Origin: Bacteroidales bacterium
GTDB taxonomy: Bacteria > Bacteroidota > Bacteroidia > Bacteroidales > Bacteroidaceae
Direction of reading: 5' to 3'
Assembly (NCBI GenBank): GCA_012517855.1
Contig: JAAYUD010000060.1
Location: 1-64,000 of the forward strand
DNA: 64,000 bases
This document shows, one piece after another, positions 62,406-64,000 of this stretch. The notes below the pieces were generated by a model. It was given only the letters and a program-made list of their open reading frames with translations, did no database searches and was not told the origin of the DNA. Made by a program: the position numbers and the translations under genes. How positions within the stretch are numbered: the first letter of the stretch is position 1; each line of letters begins with the position of its first letter.

Positions 62406-62493
62406 ATTCCACATATGTGATTCGATCAACTCACATATGTGAGTCGATCGTTCCATATATGTGAGTTGATCGAATCACATATGTGGAACGACA
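62406..62493. repeat. Four tandem 22-bp units, CACATATGTG core
   Basis: Units of exactly 22 bp begin at 62406, 62428, 62450 and 62472. Each is centred on CACATATGTG or a close variant (unit 3 CATATATGTG), and the linkers contain GATC (TCGATC or TTGATC). The full stretch 62403-62492 is nearly its own reverse complement, mismatching mainly near the centre. The core shares TCACA-N2-TGTGA with the array at 13141-13228. Confidence 0.88.
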
Positions 62494-62896
62494 TTCTTCT
62501 TAGGACAAAACATAAAATCTTTCTGATATGAACCAACTTTCATCAGTATGTTTCATAGACTTCACCCTTTTAAGAAGGTATCATGGAAGGTTTTAAAGCA
62601 TTTAGAGCATTGTGACTTTCGTTACAATATCGTGGTAGAGGCGTACGAATGTAGAGCGTGCAAATTGCAACATGATTCTATTGAAATAAACCGCCGTGTT
62701 CACAACGATATATCTGGATTCTTATCCCGAACTCTGATATTATTATGAGTCGAAATTGTCGTATGTTCCTTTTTTCGGTGACATCCTTAAGTTTTTCCGA
62801 AAACGTATGGACGAAAATATTTTTAGGGGCATACGTCATTTCAGAAGATTAAGGACCTTTGTGGTGTACTGAATTTGGTTGACAGTTAAACACTAG

Positions 62897-62952
62897 TAAA
62901 CCTAAGGGAGTTGACAAGTTCAATCATGTATACCTAAAGGAGTTGTCAACTC
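62897..62952. repeat. Imperfect 24-bp direct repeat pair
   Basis: Copies at 62897-62920 and 62929-62952 match at 19 of 24 positions around ACCTAA-(G/A)-GGAGTTG-(A/T)-CAA; the second contains the palindrome GAGTTG-T-CAACTC. Purpose unknown. Confidence 0.6.
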
Positions 62953-62988
62953 TGCAAAGTGTGAAATAAAGGGAATAAACGAGAAGGG

Positions 62989-63660
62989 CTATTTACTAAA
63001 CATTGCATTTTCTATTTCAAGTACTCGGGTAATTTCGAAATAGATTTCTTTGTTTGAGTATAATTCACTCGTCTTTTTTAAATCGATTTTATCGCAGTTT
63101 TTAAATAAAGATTGTTGCTTGTATTCCCATAAATTGAACCAGTATTGCATCAATAGGTATTCGTCGGGCACACTCGTTACATAAAAAGGATATTCTTTCG
63201 AGCCATCTCCTGTACGGCTAATGGCATATAAAATATTGGATAGCCTTTTTGTATAATAATCTTTTTCGTTGTCAGCCTTTTTGAGTGCTATACAAGCATA
63301 CATCGCTGTACTTAAGGCAGTGCAGTTTAATGGATTCATTCTCAAGACTTCGTTCGATTTTAATAGCAAGTTTTCGTAATCTTTTTTATTTCGCAAATCG
63401 TAAAGGGCTCTTTCCATATTACTTGCTTTTAGATAATTTTGGGAATACGAAGAGCAGAAATAGGCCATTGCTATTTTCTCTACACTGAGTGTTGTGTCGA
63501 GCTTTGCAACCGATTCTATAAGCGTTGCAATATCTTCTGGATGACTGTTTACTTCTTCTTTGATCGTTTTAAAGTCTACATGAACAAAAGATTTTCCCTG
63601 TTGGGCCATTGCAGAGAGACTGTATAAAACGATAAAGATGAGGATAGATAGTTTTTTCAT
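62989..63660 (-). CDS. DUF4919-type secreted protein
   Basis: A 223-residue protein from the ATG at 63660, with signal peptide (LIFIVLYSLSAMAQ). The body (VDFKTIKEEV, MNPLNCTALSTAMYACIAL, DGSKEYPFYVTSVPDEYLLM) matches what I know as the Bacteroidetes DUF4919 family, whose function is unknown; TPR-like helices are possible. The open frame extends 11 codons further upstream. Confidence 0.8.
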   Translation of the reverse strand: MKKLSILIFIVLYSLSAMAQQGKSFVHVDFKTIKEEVNSHPEDIATLIESVAKLDTTLSVEKIAMAYFCSSYSQNYLKASNMERALYDLRNKKDYENLLLKSNEVLRMNPLNCTALSTAMYACIALKKADNEKDYYTKRLSNILYAISRTGDGSKEYPFYVTSVPDEYLLMQYWFNLWEYKQQSLFKNCDKIDLKKTSELYSNKEIYFEITRVLEIENAMFSK

Positions 63661-63690
63661 ATTATGCTTTTTCTTGATTTCATCTTTCGG

Positions 63691-63698
63691 CAAAGGTA
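63691..63698 (-). promoter_or_regulatory. -7 box for the DUF4919 gene
   Basis: The minus strand reads TACCTTTG, a perfect TAnnTTTG, 31 bases upstream of the ATG at 63660. No clear -33 box. Confidence 0.45.
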
Positions 63699-63750
63699 TC
63701 TATAATAATTAAAATCTCATAGAATTTGAAGTGTTATTCTCCGTATATAT

Positions 63751-63758
63751 TATCTTTG
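63751..63758 (+). promoter_or_regulatory. -7 box before the last gene
   Basis: TATCTTTG, perfect TAnnTTTG, with TTTG at 63725-63728 (22-bp spacer). It lies 113 bases before the partial CDS. Confidence 0.5.
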
Positions 63759-63870
63759 CACTATATTATAGCCCAAGTATATAATAGAATAAAATGCTTG
63801 ATAAGAATAAAGGCTGTAATAAAAAGTATATTTACTGGAATAAAATAAATGTTTGATAATAAATTTATAA

Positions 63871-64000
63871 ATGATGAAACGGATTTTATTTACTGTGTTG
63901 CTTTTTAGTGTTTGTTCCCTAGCTTCTACTCCTTCTTTATATGCACAGAGCAGGCATAAAGTCTATAGGGAAATATGGACGAAATCTAATTGTTTTAATA
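63871..64000 (+). CDS. Secreted protein, N-terminal fragment
   Basis: An open frame from ATGATG (63871 or 63874) running off the window. The visible 43 residues begin with a signal peptide (MKRILFTVLLFSVCSLASTP) and a likely cleavage after SLYAQ. Too little remains to identify the family. Confidence 0.65.
   Translation, partial: MMKRILFTVLLFSVCSLASTPSLYAQSRHKVYREIWTKSNCFN

Larger units (their letters stand above)
61981..62988. other. Gene-free kilobase with repeats
   Basis: 1008 bases between convergent genes. It holds a 21-bp perfect hairpin (62037-62082), a four-unit 22-bp palindromic array (62406-62493) and a direct repeat pair (62897-62920, 62929-62952). A 66-codon ORF at 62548-62748 has no recognisable family and is probably spurious. 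No tRNA, IS element or attachment site was recognised. Confidence 0.6.

Noticed and set aside
62548-62748. 66-codon ORF in the gene-free kilobase
   Set aside because: No recognisable family, no signal or membrane feature, and no promoter box nearby. Possibly a fragment of something older, but unsupported.
62897-62952. Insertion sequence end
   Set aside because: The repeats are direct, not terminal inverted, and no transposase is nearby.

Overview
The window looks like a chromosomal segment of a Bacteroidales bacterium (Bacteroides/Parabacteroides-like); the species cannot be fixed from sequence alone. The signs are AT-rich intergenic DNA, several starts preceded by the Bacteroidetes -7 box TAnnTTTG and few good Shine-Dalgarno sites, families largely confined to this group (a DUF5112/DUF5113-type TPR kinase, DUF4301, DUF4919), a GyrA with the Bacteroides-type quinolone region, and histidine catabolism through separate FtcD and FchA proteins. 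No tRNA, CRISPR array, prophage or intact insertion sequence was seen. The left edge cuts the 3' end of a 5S rRNA gene, so an rRNA operon lies just outside.

Layout. 0.5-13 kb: a multi-PAS histidine kinase, a SprT-like metalloprotein, a leftward redox pair (Tat-type aldo/keto reductase and a fused NapH/NapG-like polyferredoxin), glycerate kinase, a kinase with a periplasmic binding domain, and an NtrC/NtrY-type sigma-54 two-component pair preceded by a perfect inverted repeat. 13-18.4 kb: leftward operon lipoprotein-rsmG-MBL hydrolase-gcvP. 18.5-25.6 kb: a 1420-residue double-module sensor, its LuxR-type response regulator, an AbgT transporter and trmN6. 26.2-33.5 kb: gyrA, a TPR protein, an S41-like protein without the catalytic Ser/Lys, and a phosphohexomutase. 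33.6-37.8 kb: the Phe/Tyr operon pheA-aminotransferase-DAHP synthase/chorismate mutase-tyrA. 37.9-42.1 kb: a DJ-1 protein, an HU-like protein, a 19-codon ORF, an M1-peptidase remnant and the ccsA/resB cytochrome c pair. 42.4-49.0 kb: hutU-ftcD-hutI-fchA-hutH. 49.1-51.4 kb: divergent tdh and kbl (threonine to glycine). 51.5-60.6 kb: Dabb protein, udk, mltF, pncB, a DUF4301 protein, a RelA-like synthetase, panB and a HAD hydrolase. 61-64 kb: lipoproteins around a gene-free kilobase.

The most notable item is at 33.64-33.87 kb. A Bacteroidetes-type promoter is followed by a 28-codon ORF with seven consecutive Phe/Tyr codons, then mutually exclusive antiterminator and terminator stems, immediately before the Phe/Tyr operon. 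This has the architecture of classical transcription attenuation, with a leader that reads both end products. Other points of interest are the double-module kinase, in which the intact ATPase and the candidate phosphoacceptor histidine lie in different halves; two arrays of four 22-bp units built on the same TCACA-N2-TGTGA core, 49 kb apart; and several pseudoenzymes or truncated enzymes (S41-like, RelA with a broken HD site, M1 remnant).

Metabolically, gcvP, tdh/kbl and glycerate kinase concern glycine, threonine and glycerate carbon. gcvP and the hut genes ftcD/fchA both feed tetrahydrofolate one-carbon units, and panB consumes one.
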